From positions 1 to 64,000 of the forward strand of contig JAMPEM010000008.1 of the NCBI GenBank assembly GCA_023665145.1: a stretch of DNA of 64,000 nt, read 5' to 3'. A program made the position numbers and the translations under genes. Every line of letters starts with the position of its first letter. Positions within the stretch are counted from its first letter, which is position 1. The notes under the pieces were generated by a model, which searched no databases, was not told the origin of the DNA, and worked only from the letters and a program-made list of their open reading frames with translations. Origin of the DNA: Bacteroides sp. Its GTDB lineage: Bacteria > Bacteroidota > Bacteroidia > Bacteroidales > Muribaculaceae. Shown here one piece after another: positions 38,855 to 49,495 of the stretch.

Positions 38855-41800
38855 ATGAAAGTACTTAAAGAGATTTATAATACGATACGTAGTATTGTTT
38901 TTTCCGGCATACTGCTGGTGGTGGCTCTTTATGTTCTAATTTATATATCAATTTCTCTGCCATATATTCAAAATTACATTAAAGAGGTAGCTGAAGAAGA
39001 AATTTCAAAATCCCTTAAGACTGATATCAAAATTGGTAGACTAAACATTACACCCTTCAGTCAAGTGATTCTATATGATGTAGAAATCCCATGCCCTGAC
39101 AAATCGCCTTGTATAGAAGCTAAAAAGATTGGTGCGGGAATCAGTCTTTGGGATCTTATTATAGATCGAAAAATTGTAATCACATACGCTGAACTATTGG
39201 ATTTGAATGCTCACATTTCTCAACAGCAAAAAGGTGAGCCATTAAACATTCAGTTCATTATTGATGCATTTAAGACCAAGAAAGAGGGACAACCACCAAC
39301 AAAATTTGATCTTAAAATTAGAAATGTGGTAATTAGACGATTATCAGCCTCTTTTGACAAAGAATGGATTGCAAAAGATAAAAATCCCAACAAAATGGAT
39401 TTTAATCATCTTGAGGTGCATAATTTAAGCCTTGATGTAACATTGCCTCGTATAAGCAATGATGAATATATCATGGATCTCCGAAGACTCTCTCTTGAGG
39501 AGAAGTCCGGATTTAAGCTCAATAAATTAACACTTAAAGCTCGTCTTACACCTACACAACTTATAGTCAACGACCTTGAAATTGATTTGCCCGGAACATC
39601 GATAAGACCAAATAATCAATCATTCAATTTTTCAACACTTAAAGAATTAGGAACTTCTTTTATAGACGGTAGACATTCCATAATACTATCTAACAACAAA
39701 GTGACACTCAGCGATTTTGCTGCTTTTGTTCCCACGCTTAAACACTTTAATACTCCTCTATTACTGTCAATTGATGTCACCGGAACCCGAAGGGATATCA
39801 ATATTAAGGAAGTGCGTGTTTCTTCGGCAAATAACCAGTTGTTTTTACAATTAGAAGGGAATGCCTTACTACCGGTTAATTTTAAAAATTCCGAATTTAA
39901 TTTAAAGAAATTTCGTCTTGAAGCAAGTGCACAAGAAATGTCTCATATTCTAAGCAACTTGTCATCACTATCTCCCGATATAAAAAACAGGCTCATAGCA
40001 CTTGGAATGTTATCCGTCAATGCGTCTGCAAGATATCGATCATCCCAAACAATATTTAAGGGCTTGATTAAGAGTTCAATCGGCAACTTAAATATTGATA
40101 CTGAATTAGACATATTAAACAAAAATAATATTGCAGGGAAGGGTAAAATTATTACCGACGGAATTAATTTGGCTACTGTGTTTCCCGAAACCGAACTCGG
40201 CAAACTGATATTTAATATCGATTCTGAGATATCAATAAATAACAAACAATTTAATGGGTCTGCATTAGCCAAAATTGATTTGGTTGAATATAAAGGAAAT
40301 TCCTTAACGAATATACTTTTAGACGCTTCAAAGCATGGTGATAATATTATAGGAAATCTTACTATTGACGACCCCAATGTATCTGTTGATGCCAATGCCG
40401 AATTGCATCTCGGTACTAACTTAAAGACTATTAACACTAACATAGCTATAAATCATTTTTATCCGCAGAACATTGGAATACTTCCCACATCAAAGCTAAA
40501 TTCAGTTGAAGGAAATTTAGATACCAATGTATCAATTACCGGATTAGATGATATTAGAGGTAATGTACATGGAGAATCATTTAAAATCATAGATAAAACG
40601 GGCAAATCGTTCACACTCGATAATCTTGAAATAAATGCTGATGTTGATTCTCAATCAGGCATCCGCACATTAAACATATACTCGGATTATGCAGATGTGT
40701 CATTAACCGGCAATTATCACATTTCTCGTATACCCGATATATTTCGGTCAATGCTTCATAAAGCATTACCATCTATCATTTCTCAGCCCAAAAACATACC
40801 TTCCTTTCAAGATGAGAATTTTGACTTATGCCTCCTCATATATAAGAATGACAACCTTACCGAGCTATTGAATCTACCTATAAAATTATTGACAGATATA
40901 CCAATTAAAGCCAACTTCAATGGTGATAACGGCACCGCAAATCTTCTGATTGATATCCCATATTTACAACAGGGAAAGAACAAATTGATAAGTAACACTG
41001 CACTCAAATTAAATCTAAATGATCCTCTAAGTTCGGCAGCAGTTTCACTTTCCACCACTTTGCCAAACAAAAATGGAGATATTCATCTCAACCTTGCAGC
41101 ATCCGCTGTCAACAATTTGGTAGCTACAGATATTGCATGGAAATATGACAGAGAAAAATCATACAATGGAAACATATCATTACAAGGTCTGCTAAGTAAA
41201 AATTCCCAAACTGGACAACTTAATGTTGATGCAAAAATTAATCCCGGGGTATTTCATGTCAATGACGCCACATGGAATGTAGCACCGGCATCAATAAGTT
41301 ATTCCGACAAGCTTGTCAACATAAATAATCTTCACGTAAGTCATGACAACCAATTCGTCGACATTAATGGTACTGCATCTGCATCACCACTTGATACAGT
41401 CAAGATATCACTTTCAGATATAGATCTTGATTATATTTTTGAAACACTTAACATCAACTACGTCACCTTTGGGGGCAGTGCCACAGGGACAGTCAAAGCA
41501 TGTTCGGCATTCTCACCAAAACCAATGGCCTTTACGGATGGTCTGTGGGTAAAAAATCTCACATATAATGGTGCGGTGCTTGGAAACGCTGAATTAACAA
41601 GTCATTGGGATAATGCAGAAAAAGAAGTTACAATTCGTGCTGATATTGACACAGGACAAGATAAACTTACCATTGTGGATGGCGGCGTATGGGTCACAAG
41701 AGATTCCCTTAGCTTTGATCTTGACGCCAATAAAGTCAACATTAAATTCCTTCAACCATTCATGTCCGCTTTTGCCTCTGATGTGCAAGGCCTCGCTTCA

Positions 41801-43438
41801 GGTAAAGCAAAGCTATTCGGCACATTCTCAGACATAGATTTAATCGGTAGGCTTCATGCAGATACCATAAGTCTTAAGCTTGACTATACAAACACATATT
41901 ACAGCGGCTCTGATTCTGTTTACCTTAATCCAGGGCATATTATTATTCCCGGATTCAAACTTTATGATAAATTTGGAAATTCTGCAGAATTCTCCGGCTG
42001 GCTTAAACATAGATATTTCCATGAGCCCTCTTTTGAATTTAAGCTTAAAGAAGCCAGACATCTGTTATGTTACGATACAGATGCTAAAATTAATCAAGAT
42101 TGGTATGGCACTATTTTCGGTAACGGATCTGCTACAGTCACGGGTATTCCGGGATTTGTAAGCATTCTGGTCGACATGAATACCACATCAGGTTCAGATT
42201 TTACATTTGTAATCAATGAGGCAGAGGCTACTGACCAATATAGATTCCTCAGTTTTACAGATAAAAGAAAAGAGCAACAACAAAAAGATAAACCCGATAC
42301 AATTCCGGATTTTATTAAGGCCTTTCAAAAAAGAGTTGAGTCTCAATCTGAAGCACCTTCTATCTTTAATCTTGACATTCGCGCAACTATAACTCCACAA
42401 ACTACTGTAAATCTAATCATGGACCCTATAGCTGGTGATAAAATCAAGGCTCGCGGAGAAGGCGCAATGCAGTTAGGTTATTCTTCTGACAATGATGAAA
42501 TGACCATATATGGTAAATACATTGTGCAGGAAGGAAGCTATAATTTCAGCTTGCAAGATTTGATTCTCAAAGATTTCACAATAAGACCCGGCAGTTCTGT
42601 CTCATTCAATGGAGACCCACTACAAGCAATCCTTGACATAACAGCAGCCTATCGTGTCAACACCAACCTGTCTGATTTGGATCCAAGCTTTAAGAATGAC
42701 CGTGATTTAAACAGGACTAACATTCCGGTAGAGGCACTTCTTATAGTAAATGGTGATATAAATTCTCCGGAAATCAAGTTCGATATTGATCTCCCTACAG
42801 TTAATTCAGATGTTGTCCGAAAAGTGAAGAGCATTATTTCTACAGACGATATGATGTCGCGACAGGTAATTTACCTGCTTGCCCTTAATCGTTTCTACTC
42901 ACCGGATTATACCAATTCATCTTCAAATGGTACCGGTGAATTTGCATCTGTAGCCTCTTCCACCCTTTCTTCTCAAATATCGAATGTACTCGGTGCTCTT
43001 TCTGACAAATGGACCATCTCTCCATCATTCCGAACAGATAAAGGAGATTTCTCAGACATGGAAGTAGATGTAACAATCGCTTCATCCTTATTAAACAACC
43101 GACTACTTTTTAATGGGAATTTCGGTTACCGCGACCCTAATACTTCCAACACTACTTTTGTTGGTGATTTTGATATTGAATATCTTCTTAATAAGTCTGG
43201 AAATTTCCGACTTAAAGCCTACAATCACTTTAACGACCAAAACTATTATCTAAAGTCTGCATTAACCACACAAGGTGTCGGAATCGTGCTTAGAAAAGAT
43301 TTTGATGACGCATTTAGTTGGATTAAACGCCTTCTTAAGAAAAAATCCAACAACCGAAAGTCATCTGACGATAAGAAAGAAAATCGCCAAAAGGGACAAA
43401 AGGAGATTAATAAATCTTCACGTCAATCCTTATTTTAA
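38855..43438 (+). CDS. tamB: TamB-like translocation and assembly module protein (DUF490)
   Basis: A 1527-residue AsmA-like envelope protein that spans the periplasm; relatives form a hydrophobic groove for lipid transport or assist outer-membrane protein assembly. An N-terminal signal anchor lies at about residues 13-35 (IVFSGILLVVALYVLIYI). The body consists of many short beta strands typical of the repeating groove domain. The C-terminal DUF490 domain (about 1150-1480) includes YGKYIVQEGSYNFSLQDLILKDFTIRPGSS split over strands. The last 35 residues are strongly basic (KKKSNNRKSSDDKKENR). A TamA partner is not next to it. The gene is convergent with pump 1, with 30 bp between. Confidence 0.93.
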   Translation: MKVLKEIYNTIRSIVFSGILLVVALYVLIYISISLPYIQNYIKEVAEEEISKSLKTDIKIGRLNITPFSQVILYDVEIPCPDKSPCIEAKKIGAGISLWDLIIDRKIVITYAELLDLNAHISQQQKGEPLNIQFIIDAFKTKKEGQPPTKFDLKIRNVVIRRLSASFDKEWIAKDKNPNKMDFNHLEVHNLSLDVTLPRISNDEYIMDLRRLSLEEKSGFKLNKLTLKARLTPTQLIVNDLEIDLPGTSIRPNNQSFNFSTLKELGTSFIDGRHSIILSNNKVTLSDFAAFVPTLKHFNTPLLLSIDVTGTRRDINIKEVRVSSANNQLFLQLEGNALLPVNFKNSEFNLKKFRLEASAQEMSHILSNLSSLSPDIKNRLIALGMLSVNASARYRSSQTIFKGLIKSSIGNLNIDTELDILNKNNIAGKGKIITDGINLATVFPETELGKLIFNIDSEISINNKQFNGSALAKIDLVEYKGNSLTNILLDASKHGDNIIGNLTIDDPNVSVDANAELHLGTNLKTINTNIAINHFYPQNIGILPTSKLNSVEGNLDTNVSITGLDDIRGNVHGESFKIIDKTGKSFTLDNLEINADVDSQSGIRTLNIYSDYADVSLTGNYHISRIPDIFRSMLHKALPSIISQPKNIPSFQDENFDLCLLIYKNDNLTELLNLPIKLLTDIPIKANFNGDNGTANLLIDIPYLQQGKNKLISNTALKLNLNDPLSSAAVSLSTTLPNKNGDIHLNLAASAVNNLVATDIAWKYDREKSYNGNISLQGLLSKNSQTGQLNVDAKINPGVFHVNDATWNVAPASISYSDKLVNINNLHVSHDNQFVDINGTASASPLDTVKISLSDIDLDYIFETLNINYVTFGGSATGTVKACSAFSPKPMAFTDGLWVKNLTYNGAVLGNAELTSHWDNAEKEVTIRADIDTGQDKLTIVDGGVWVTRDSLSFDLDANKVNIKFLQPFMSAFASDVQGLASGKAKLFGTFSDIDLIGRLHADTISLKLDYTNTYYSGSDSVYLNPGHIIIPGFKLYDKFGNSAEFSGWLKHRYFHEPSFEFKLKEARHLLCYDTDAKINQDWYGTIFGNGSATVTGIPGFVSILVDMNTTSGSDFTFVINEAEATDQYRFLSFTDKRKEQQQKDKPDTIPDFIKAFQKRVESQSEAPSIFNLDIRATITPQTTVNLIMDPIAGDKIKARGEGAMQLGYSSDNDEMTIYGKYIVQEGSYNFSLQDLILKDFTIRPGSSVSFNGDPLQAILDITAAYRVNTNLSDLDPSFKNDRDLNRTNIPVEALLIVNGDINSPEIKFDIDLPTVNSDVVRKVKSIISTDDMMSRQVIYLLALNRFYSPDYTNSSSNGTGEFASVASSTLSSQISNVLGALSDKWTISPSFRTDKGDFSDMEVDVTIASSLLNNRLLFNGNFGYRDPNTSNTTFVGDFDIEYLLNKSGNFRLKAYNHFNDQNYYLKSALTTQGVGIVLRKDFDDAFSWIKRLLKKKSNNRKSSDDKKENRQKGQKEINKSSRQSLF

Positions 43439-43468
43439 TGCGCAAACGAATATCATTCAACTGTCTTC

Positions 43469-46400
43469 CTATACATCCGTCGGTATTTCATCTGTCTCAT
43501 CACCTGTTGCAACTCCTGTAGGCTTCAAAGGTTTAAATAATTTTGACAAATATTTCTCTGAAATACTCTGCATCATCTGCCAGAAATTCGGCACGAATAA
43601 CGTCCCTATTATAGCATTCAGGAACATTCCAAACACCACTGCCGTACCAAGTTCTTTCCGACTCTCAGCACCTGCTCCACTCGCAAACATCATTGGCATT
43701 ACACCAAATACAAACGCCATCGCTGTCATCATTATCGGTCGGAATCTTATCACACCGGCATCAAGTGCAGCTTTACGAATCGGAACTCCGGTCTTACGAT
43801 AATCCATTGCATATTCAACAATTAGAATTGAATTTTTAGCCGACATTCCAAGCAACAATATTAGACCTATCTGAGTATAAATACTGATACTCTGACCCAT
43901 TAAAATACATCCCAGTAGGGTACCAAGCACAGCCACCGGCATCGATAATACCACTGCAATAGGATCCGTCCAACTCTCATATTGAGCCGAAAGTACAAGT
44001 AGTGTCATAATAATAGCAAATATCAGAACAAAGGATATTGTCGTGGTGCTTTGTGTCTCTTGATAAGCTATACCTGTCCATGCGTAAGAGAAATTATTTC
44101 CTAACGCTTCTTTAACTATATCCTCCATTGCCTTTATACCCGTATCACTACTAACACCATGAGCCGGAGTCGCTGTCAAAGATGCAGTCTGATACATATT
44201 ATATCGGCTTACAGAGGGTTCTCCCATAATTTCCTCTATACTTGTAAACGAAGTAAACGGTATCATTGTGCCATCACTATTCCTTACACTTAATTTCATT
44301 ATTCCATCAATTGTTTGACGAGTATTACCATCCGCTTGCATCGTAATCTGGAATATTTTGTTGAATTGCTCGTAATCACCAACATATTCACCTCCCATAT
44401 AACCCGAGAGTGCGGAATATATCGAGCTGGGTTCCACTCCTTGAAGAGCGGCCTTATCCCTATCTATCTTTAGATTATATTGAGGAACCAATCCCTCATA
44501 CATTGAAGTAACTTGAGCTATCCTCTTATCCTTTGCAGCCACATCTTGAATGTCACTCAACGCTTTCTTTAATTCCGTCGGACCTAAATTATTTATGTCC
44601 AACAATTGCATTTGCAACCCGGAAGAAACACCCAGTCCCGGGATGGCCGGAGGATTGATACTGAATACTATCGCCTCCTGATATCTAGCTCCAATTTCAT
44701 TTACCTTTGCTATAACATTATTGATATTCCCTTTTCGGCCTCTCTCCTTCCATGGTTTTAATACCACATTTACAGCTCCTACATTTGAACCGGTGCCTCC
44801 TATAAATGAGAATCCCGAGATAGCCATTACATCCTGCACTTCCGGAAGTTTCTGAACTTCTGCACTTATTTTATCTACAATCTCCTCTGTCCTTTCAAGC
44901 GAGGCTCCAACTGGAAGTTGTACAGAAGTCAAAAAATAACCCATATCCTCTTCCGGGATATAACTTGTTGGCCATTGCATAAATCCCCACAATGCTATTA
45001 TAGCTACTACTATAAACGAACCCATGGAAAGCATCGGATGGCGTAACATCACACCTATTACCTTCTTATACCCCGTAAGAGTAGAGAGAAATCCCTTATT
45101 GAACCATTTAAATACAAAGAAATTTGATGGTTTACGAGGATTAAGGAACAGTCCGCATAATGCAGGTGTCAACGTCAACGCATTAAATCCGGAAAATGCA
45201 GTTGAGACAGCAATTGTCAATGCGAATTGCTTATATAATTCCCCTGTAATTCCACTTACAAACGCAGTCGGGATAAAGACAGAAAGAAGAACAAGAACTT
45301 CACCTACTACGGGCCCGGTCAGCTCCTCCATAGCCTTCATGGCTGACTGTTTTCTATCCAATTTACCCTGGTCAAGTATTCGCGAACAATCCTCTACCAC
45401 GACTATAGCATCATCTACTACAATTGCGATGGCAAGCACAAGACCAAACAAGGTAAGTGTATTTAATGTGAATCCCAACAACTTCATTACGGCAAATGTA
45501 GCAATCAAAGAGACCGGAATAGTTATCATAGGAATAATGACCGCTCGCCAGTTCTGAAGGAATATCAAAATAACTACCATTACGATTAAGGTCGTAATAA
45601 TAAATGTTGACATTACATCACTCAAAGAAGCTCGAACAAAATCAGTGGAATTTTCAACAATCTTATATTCTATTCCATCAGGGAAATATTGACTCAAACG
45701 GTCAAGCTCTTTTATTGCGCCATCTGCCACCTCAAGAGCATTAGCTCCGGGAAGCTGCTCCACACCTATAAGTCCTGCTTCCTGTCCATTTATTTTAGCC
45801 ACCATTGAATAGCTGCTGCTGCCCAATTCTACTCTTGCCAAATCCTTCAATCTCAACACACCGGATTCATTTGTACGAATCACAGCATTCTCAAAAGCAT
45901 CCACTGTCTCCAATCTGCCTTGACTTACTAACGTGTATTGAAATGCATTCCCCTTACCATCCGGTGGAGCTCCTACTTCACCCGCAGATACTGATACATT
46001 CTGAGCTTCCAAAGCACTTGCAACATCATCCGGTGTCAATCCTCTGGCTCTGAGCAACTCCGGATCAAGCCATATACGCATAGAATATTCACCGCCCCCA
46101 AAAGCTCCGACACCACCTACTCCCTTTACACGTGAAAGTGGATCGACAATATTCAGTTGTGCATAATTTGTCAGATACAACGCATCATACATTTTTGGAT
46201 TCTTGGAAAGCAGTGCTACAAATAAGACATTGTTGCTCGATTGCTTATTTACACTGACTCCTTGTCTTATCACCTGAGAAGGGAGCGATGATTGTATTTG
46301 TGAAATACGATTCTGTACATTTACTGCCGCATTATCTATGTCTGTACCATTCTCAAATGTTATGGTAAGACTATAACTGCCATCACTATTTGAAGAGCTG

Positions 46401-46639
46401 CTCATATACATCATCCCTTCTACACCATTCACTTGCTGCTCTATAGGAACACCGACAGTCTTGGCAACTGTAGATGCATCTGCTCCCGGATAACTCGCAC
46501 TCACCATTATTGTCGGTGGTGTTATATTGGGATATTGTGCTATCGGAAGTGTAAAAACAGTCAACACACCGGCAAGAACCATTAATACTGCTATAACAGT
46601 TGCAAATATTGGTCGCTTTATGAAAAATTTAGAAAACAT
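43469..46639 (-). CDS. RND efflux pump 1, inner-membrane permease (HAE-1 family)
   Basis: Proton-driven multidrug exporter of the AcrB/MexB class, 1056 residues. The N-terminus FFIKRPIFATVIAVLMVLAG is the first helix. The two large periplasmic loops lie between TM1-TM2 and TM7-TM8. The TM4 proton-relay aspartates are in AIAIVVDDAIVVVED. The C-terminal half repeats the plan, with AKNSILIVEYAMDYRKTG in TM10-TM11. The length and motifs fit hydrophobic/amphiphilic drug efflux rather than metal efflux. It is the third gene of the OMF-adaptor-permease operon, 55 nt after the adaptor. No regulator gene is adjacent. Confidence 0.95.
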   Translation of the reverse strand: MFSKFFIKRPIFATVIAVLMVLAGVLTVFTLPIAQYPNITPPTIMVSASYPGADASTVAKTVGVPIEQQVNGVEGMMYMSSSSNSDGSYSLTITFENGTDIDNAAVNVQNRISQIQSSLPSQVIRQGVSVNKQSSNNVLFVALLSKNPKMYDALYLTNYAQLNIVDPLSRVKGVGGVGAFGGGEYSMRIWLDPELLRARGLTPDDVASALEAQNVSVSAGEVGAPPDGKGNAFQYTLVSQGRLETVDAFENAVIRTNESGVLRLKDLARVELGSSSYSMVAKINGQEAGLIGVEQLPGANALEVADGAIKELDRLSQYFPDGIEYKIVENSTDFVRASLSDVMSTFIITTLIVMVVILIFLQNWRAVIIPMITIPVSLIATFAVMKLLGFTLNTLTLFGLVLAIAIVVDDAIVVVEDCSRILDQGKLDRKQSAMKAMEELTGPVVGEVLVLLSVFIPTAFVSGITGELYKQFALTIAVSTAFSGFNALTLTPALCGLFLNPRKPSNFFVFKWFNKGFLSTLTGYKKVIGVMLRHPMLSMGSFIVVAIIALWGFMQWPTSYIPEEDMGYFLTSVQLPVGASLERTEEIVDKISAEVQKLPEVQDVMAISGFSFIGGTGSNVGAVNVVLKPWKERGRKGNINNVIAKVNEIGARYQEAIVFSINPPAIPGLGVSSGLQMQLLDINNLGPTELKKALSDIQDVAAKDKRIAQVTSMYEGLVPQYNLKIDRDKAALQGVEPSSIYSALSGYMGGEYVGDYEQFNKIFQITMQADGNTRQTIDGIMKLSVRNSDGTMIPFTSFTSIEEIMGEPSVSRYNMYQTASLTATPAHGVSSDTGIKAMEDIVKEALGNNFSYAWTGIAYQETQSTTTISFVLIFAIIMTLLVLSAQYESWTDPIAVVLSMPVAVLGTLLGCILMGQSISIYTQIGLILLLGMSAKNSILIVEYAMDYRKTGVPIRKAALDAGVIRFRPIMMTAMAFVFGVMPMMFASGAGAESRKELGTAVVFGMFLNAIIGTLFVPNFWQMMQSISEKYLSKLFKPLKPTGVATGDETDEIPTDV

Positions 46640-46694
46640 AAATCCCGGATTTTTAAGTTTAGTTTAAGATTAAGTTCGGAAAATCTCACATTAT

Positions 46695-47807
46695 TTATTT
46701 CATTAACCTAGGTTTAATCTTCATCCCTTGTCGCACTTTTAAAAGTGCCGACGTTACATATTTGTCACCGGGTTTTACTCCTTTAGTCACCAATCGCAAA
46801 GAATCTTGATATATTTCACCCACCTCAATATGCGTGTAAACTACCTTATCTGAATCATTTACAAGATATATATATTTACCGAGTTGATCCGTGCCAATCG
46901 ATTTATCTTTTATCAATACAGCCTTTGGATTATCTCCATACGGTAGTCTTACGGTGCAATACATACCCGATTTTAATTCTTTATAATCATTGGAAATTTC
47001 TCCCTTCAACACTACAGTCCCTGTACTCTGATCTACATCAGGAGCCTCATAGTAAAGGTCAGTCGTATATTGATGCGGGAGCTTGGTGGTAAAATCTATT
47101 GGCACTGACCTATAGATGGCATCATTCACACCACCCTTACCTACCATCAATTCATACTGAGAATCCTCTATGCTGAAATTAACGTGAATACGATTGTTGT
47201 CATAAATTGTTGTGAGTTTAATTGGTGCACCCTCGCCATTTACATATCCTCCAACATCAATTTCCGAACTTGCGACATATCCCGAAATCGGTGCTCTGAC
47301 AGTACATTTATTCAAAGATGTCTGTGCACTTGCCAACGATGCTTGTGCACTTTTAATTTCAGCCGCATATTGTCTTACATTACTTTCTGCCTGAACCACC
47401 TCCATTTTACTCACGGCATCTGCCTTCAATGCTCTTTGCATAGCTGAATGTTGTTTTACTGCATAATCGTATTGTGCTTGTGCTGTAGAAAGAGAAGCTC
47501 TTGCACGCTCCACAGCCTGTTGATAAGTGGTAGGGTCAATTGTATATAAGACTTGACCTTTATTTACATATTGTCCTGATTCATAATGCTTGCCTAACAA
47601 ACGACCACTAACTTCACCTACTACCTCAACTTCCGAATCAGCATAAAGATAACCCGGATAAGTCTTGTATAGTACGACCGAATCCACAATTGGTTGTGAA
47701 ACATCAATCACCGGAGTGGACAAGGCTTCATTATCCATCTTTTTCTTACAACCGGTGATAACAATTACACTCAAGACAATAACCAATATCGAAAATCTAT
47801 ATTTCAT
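46695..47807 (-). CDS. RND efflux pump 1, periplasmic adaptor lipoprotein
   Basis: Membrane fusion protein of 370 residues that links permease and outer-membrane channel. A lipobox VITGC puts the lipidated cysteine at about residue 20. The biotinyl-lipoyl halves (GEVSGRLLGKHYESGQYVNKGQVLYTID and the later TVRAPISGYVASSEIDVGGYV) flank an alpha-hairpin (about 85-160) of heptad-like alanine-rich helix. Beta-barrel and membrane-proximal domains follow. It lies 23 nt after the outer-membrane factor gene. Confidence 0.94.
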   Translation of the reverse strand: MKYRFSILVIVLSVIVITGCKKKMDNEALSTPVIDVSQPIVDSVVLYKTYPGYLYADSEVEVVGEVSGRLLGKHYESGQYVNKGQVLYTIDPTTYQQAVERARASLSTAQAQYDYAVKQHSAMQRALKADAVSKMEVVQAESNVRQYAAEIKSAQASLASAQTSLNKCTVRAPISGYVASSEIDVGGYVNGEGAPIKLTTIYDNNRIHVNFSIEDSQYELMVGKGGVNDAIYRSVPIDFTTKLPHQYTTDLYYEAPDVDQSTGTVVLKGEISNDYKELKSGMYCTVRLPYGDNPKAVLIKDKSIGTDQLGKYIYLVNDSDKVVYTHIEVGEIYQDSLRLVTKGVKPGDKYVTSALLKVRQGMKIKPRLMK

Positions 47808-47830
47808 AATTTTTTTATTTTAAATTATTA

Positions 47831-49330
47831 TCATTCCGGGAATTGAGACCACCCACCCCCTATTGCCACATATAAATCTATCAAAGCAAGAAGTGCAGAA
47901 GCATTGGCCGAAATAAATGAATTTTGATATGTCAATAAATCTTGCTGTGCATCTACCACATTTGTGAAAGCCGACAAACCTTGTTTATACCTATCCAACG
48001 CTAATGTTAAAGACTTCTCACTCTCCGCCACAACCTTTGCGCGTAAGCTCACTTCCTCTTCATAACAACGATAATTCGTAATTGCATTATTAACTTCTTC
48101 AGCGGCTGTTTGAACTGTGAAATTATAATTATCCAAATCTGATTCCAATTGAAGCTGTTGTTCATTTATCTTAAGTTTTCTCAAATTCCCTTCAAATGCA
48201 GTCCAACTTATGGTTGGAGATACCATATATGTAAATGAAGGTTTTGAGAACAACTCTCCAATATTGTGGGCCTCAGTGCCAATACTCCCCTCTATTGTTA
48301 ATGAGGGAAGATAATCTTTCTTGGCAAGACCTATCAAAGCCGCTGTTTGATCAAGTTGATATTGGGCGGCAATTATATCAGGCCGGCGTCTGACAATATC
48401 AGAAGGAACTGCAGCGGGAATAAGTTGTTTGAAATCGGGCAATGTGCCATAAGTTCCAACCAGCTCACGCACTTCACTCCCATTTAAACCAATTAATAAA
48501 CCTAATGAATTATATGATGTCTGAATCAAGGCCTCAAGATTTGGTATACTTGCTTCTGTAGAATAAAGCAATGTAGTAGCTTGAGCGACATCTAGCATTG
48601 AGGCAAGACCGGTATCGTCTCTAACCTCTGTTATATGCACTATTCTTTTCTGAGAATTTATATGTCTTGTAGCAATTAACAATTGTTCCTGATACAACCG
48701 AAGATTAATATATCCACGCGCAACATCAGCACATACACTTATCATGGCTGAGGTATAATCTGCCCTTGTAGCATTTATACCTGCCTCCTGCGCTTTGACA
48801 TTTTGCCTTATACGTCCAAACACATCAACCTCCCAAGATGCACTAACACCAAGATTAAAATAACTCTCAGTCACAGCACTCTCTCTAATTTTTCCGGTTA
48901 GTCCGCTCATTCGTGATGTTTGCCATCCCCCGCTAACATCAATAGTGGGGAAATAGCCTGCCTTAGCTTGACGTAATGCATTACGAGATAATTCAATGCG
49001 ACGGAGTGCAACTTTCAAATTACTGTTATTCTCCTCTGCAAGTTTAATTAATTTGTTCAATATGGGGTCATTGAAATGTTTCCACCACTCATCCTCTGTC
49101 GGTAAATGTAATGTTTGTATACTATCAAGCATCCAAACAACCGGTTTTGCCGGTACTATCTCCGGCTTACTATGCAAAGCATCAATTGCTGAGTCTAATC
49201 TTATGTCCGGTATCTCATCTTGAGCATCTGCGACTCCGCCCATACAAAAAGTTAACGTAATTAGCGCAACAACTATGGAAAATTTCCGCCCCAAAATTGT
49301 TTGAAGTAATTGGATTTGTGTGTAGTTCAT
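47831..49330 (-). CDS. RND efflux pump 1, outer-membrane factor (TolC/OprM family)
   Basis: Trimeric outer-membrane exit duct of 499 residues and first gene of the pump 1 operon. The signal peptide is about residues 1-37, ending VADAQ; no good lipobox is seen, unlike the pump 2 homologue. The OEP repeats contain long helices, with signatures LRRIELSRNALRQAKAGYFP, VSASWEVDVFGRIR and DIVRRRPDIIAAQ, and the second repeat ends ALALIDLYVAIGGGW. The 165-bp region to the divergent NlpC gene holds its promoter, but I find no exact consensus on this strand. Confidence 0.94.
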   Translation of the reverse strand: MNYTQIQLLQTILGRKFSIVVALITLTFCMGGVADAQDEIPDIRLDSAIDALHSKPEIVPAKPVVWMLDSIQTLHLPTEDEWWKHFNDPILNKLIKLAEENNSNLKVALRRIELSRNALRQAKAGYFPTIDVSGGWQTSRMSGLTGKIRESAVTESYFNLGVSASWEVDVFGRIRQNVKAQEAGINATRADYTSAMISVCADVARGYINLRLYQEQLLIATRHINSQKRIVHITEVRDDTGLASMLDVAQATTLLYSTEASIPNLEALIQTSYNSLGLLIGLNGSEVRELVGTYGTLPDFKQLIPAAVPSDIVRRRPDIIAAQYQLDQTAALIGLAKKDYLPSLTIEGSIGTEAHNIGELFSKPSFTYMVSPTISWTAFEGNLRKLKINEQQLQLESDLDNYNFTVQTAAEEVNNAITNYRCYEEEVSLRAKVVAESEKSLTLALDRYKQGLSAFTNVVDAQQDLLTYQNSFISANASALLALIDLYVAIGGGWSQFPE

Positions 49331-49459
49331 AGTAATCGTTTATAGTGCTTATCACATTATTAAAACGATTTTACAAATATTTCTGTTTAATCACAAAAAA
49401 AATATTTGATAATTAGGATATTTTATATCAAAATATTTTGCAATTATAATTTTTAATTG

Positions 49460-49467
49460 TAAATTTG
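49460..49467 (+). promoter_or_regulatory. Promoter for the NlpC/P60 gene (-7 TAAATTTG)
   Basis: TAAATTTG matches TAnnTTTG, with TTG at 49438-49440 and a 19-nt spacer. The ATG is 28 nt downstream. Confidence 0.7.
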
Positions 49468-49495
49468 CGGTTGTAAATAGCTATACTGACATCCA

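Noticed and set aside
45024..45557. 177-codon open frame antisense to the pump 1 permease
   Set aside because: Shadow of a conserved membrane-protein frame, no independent signals.
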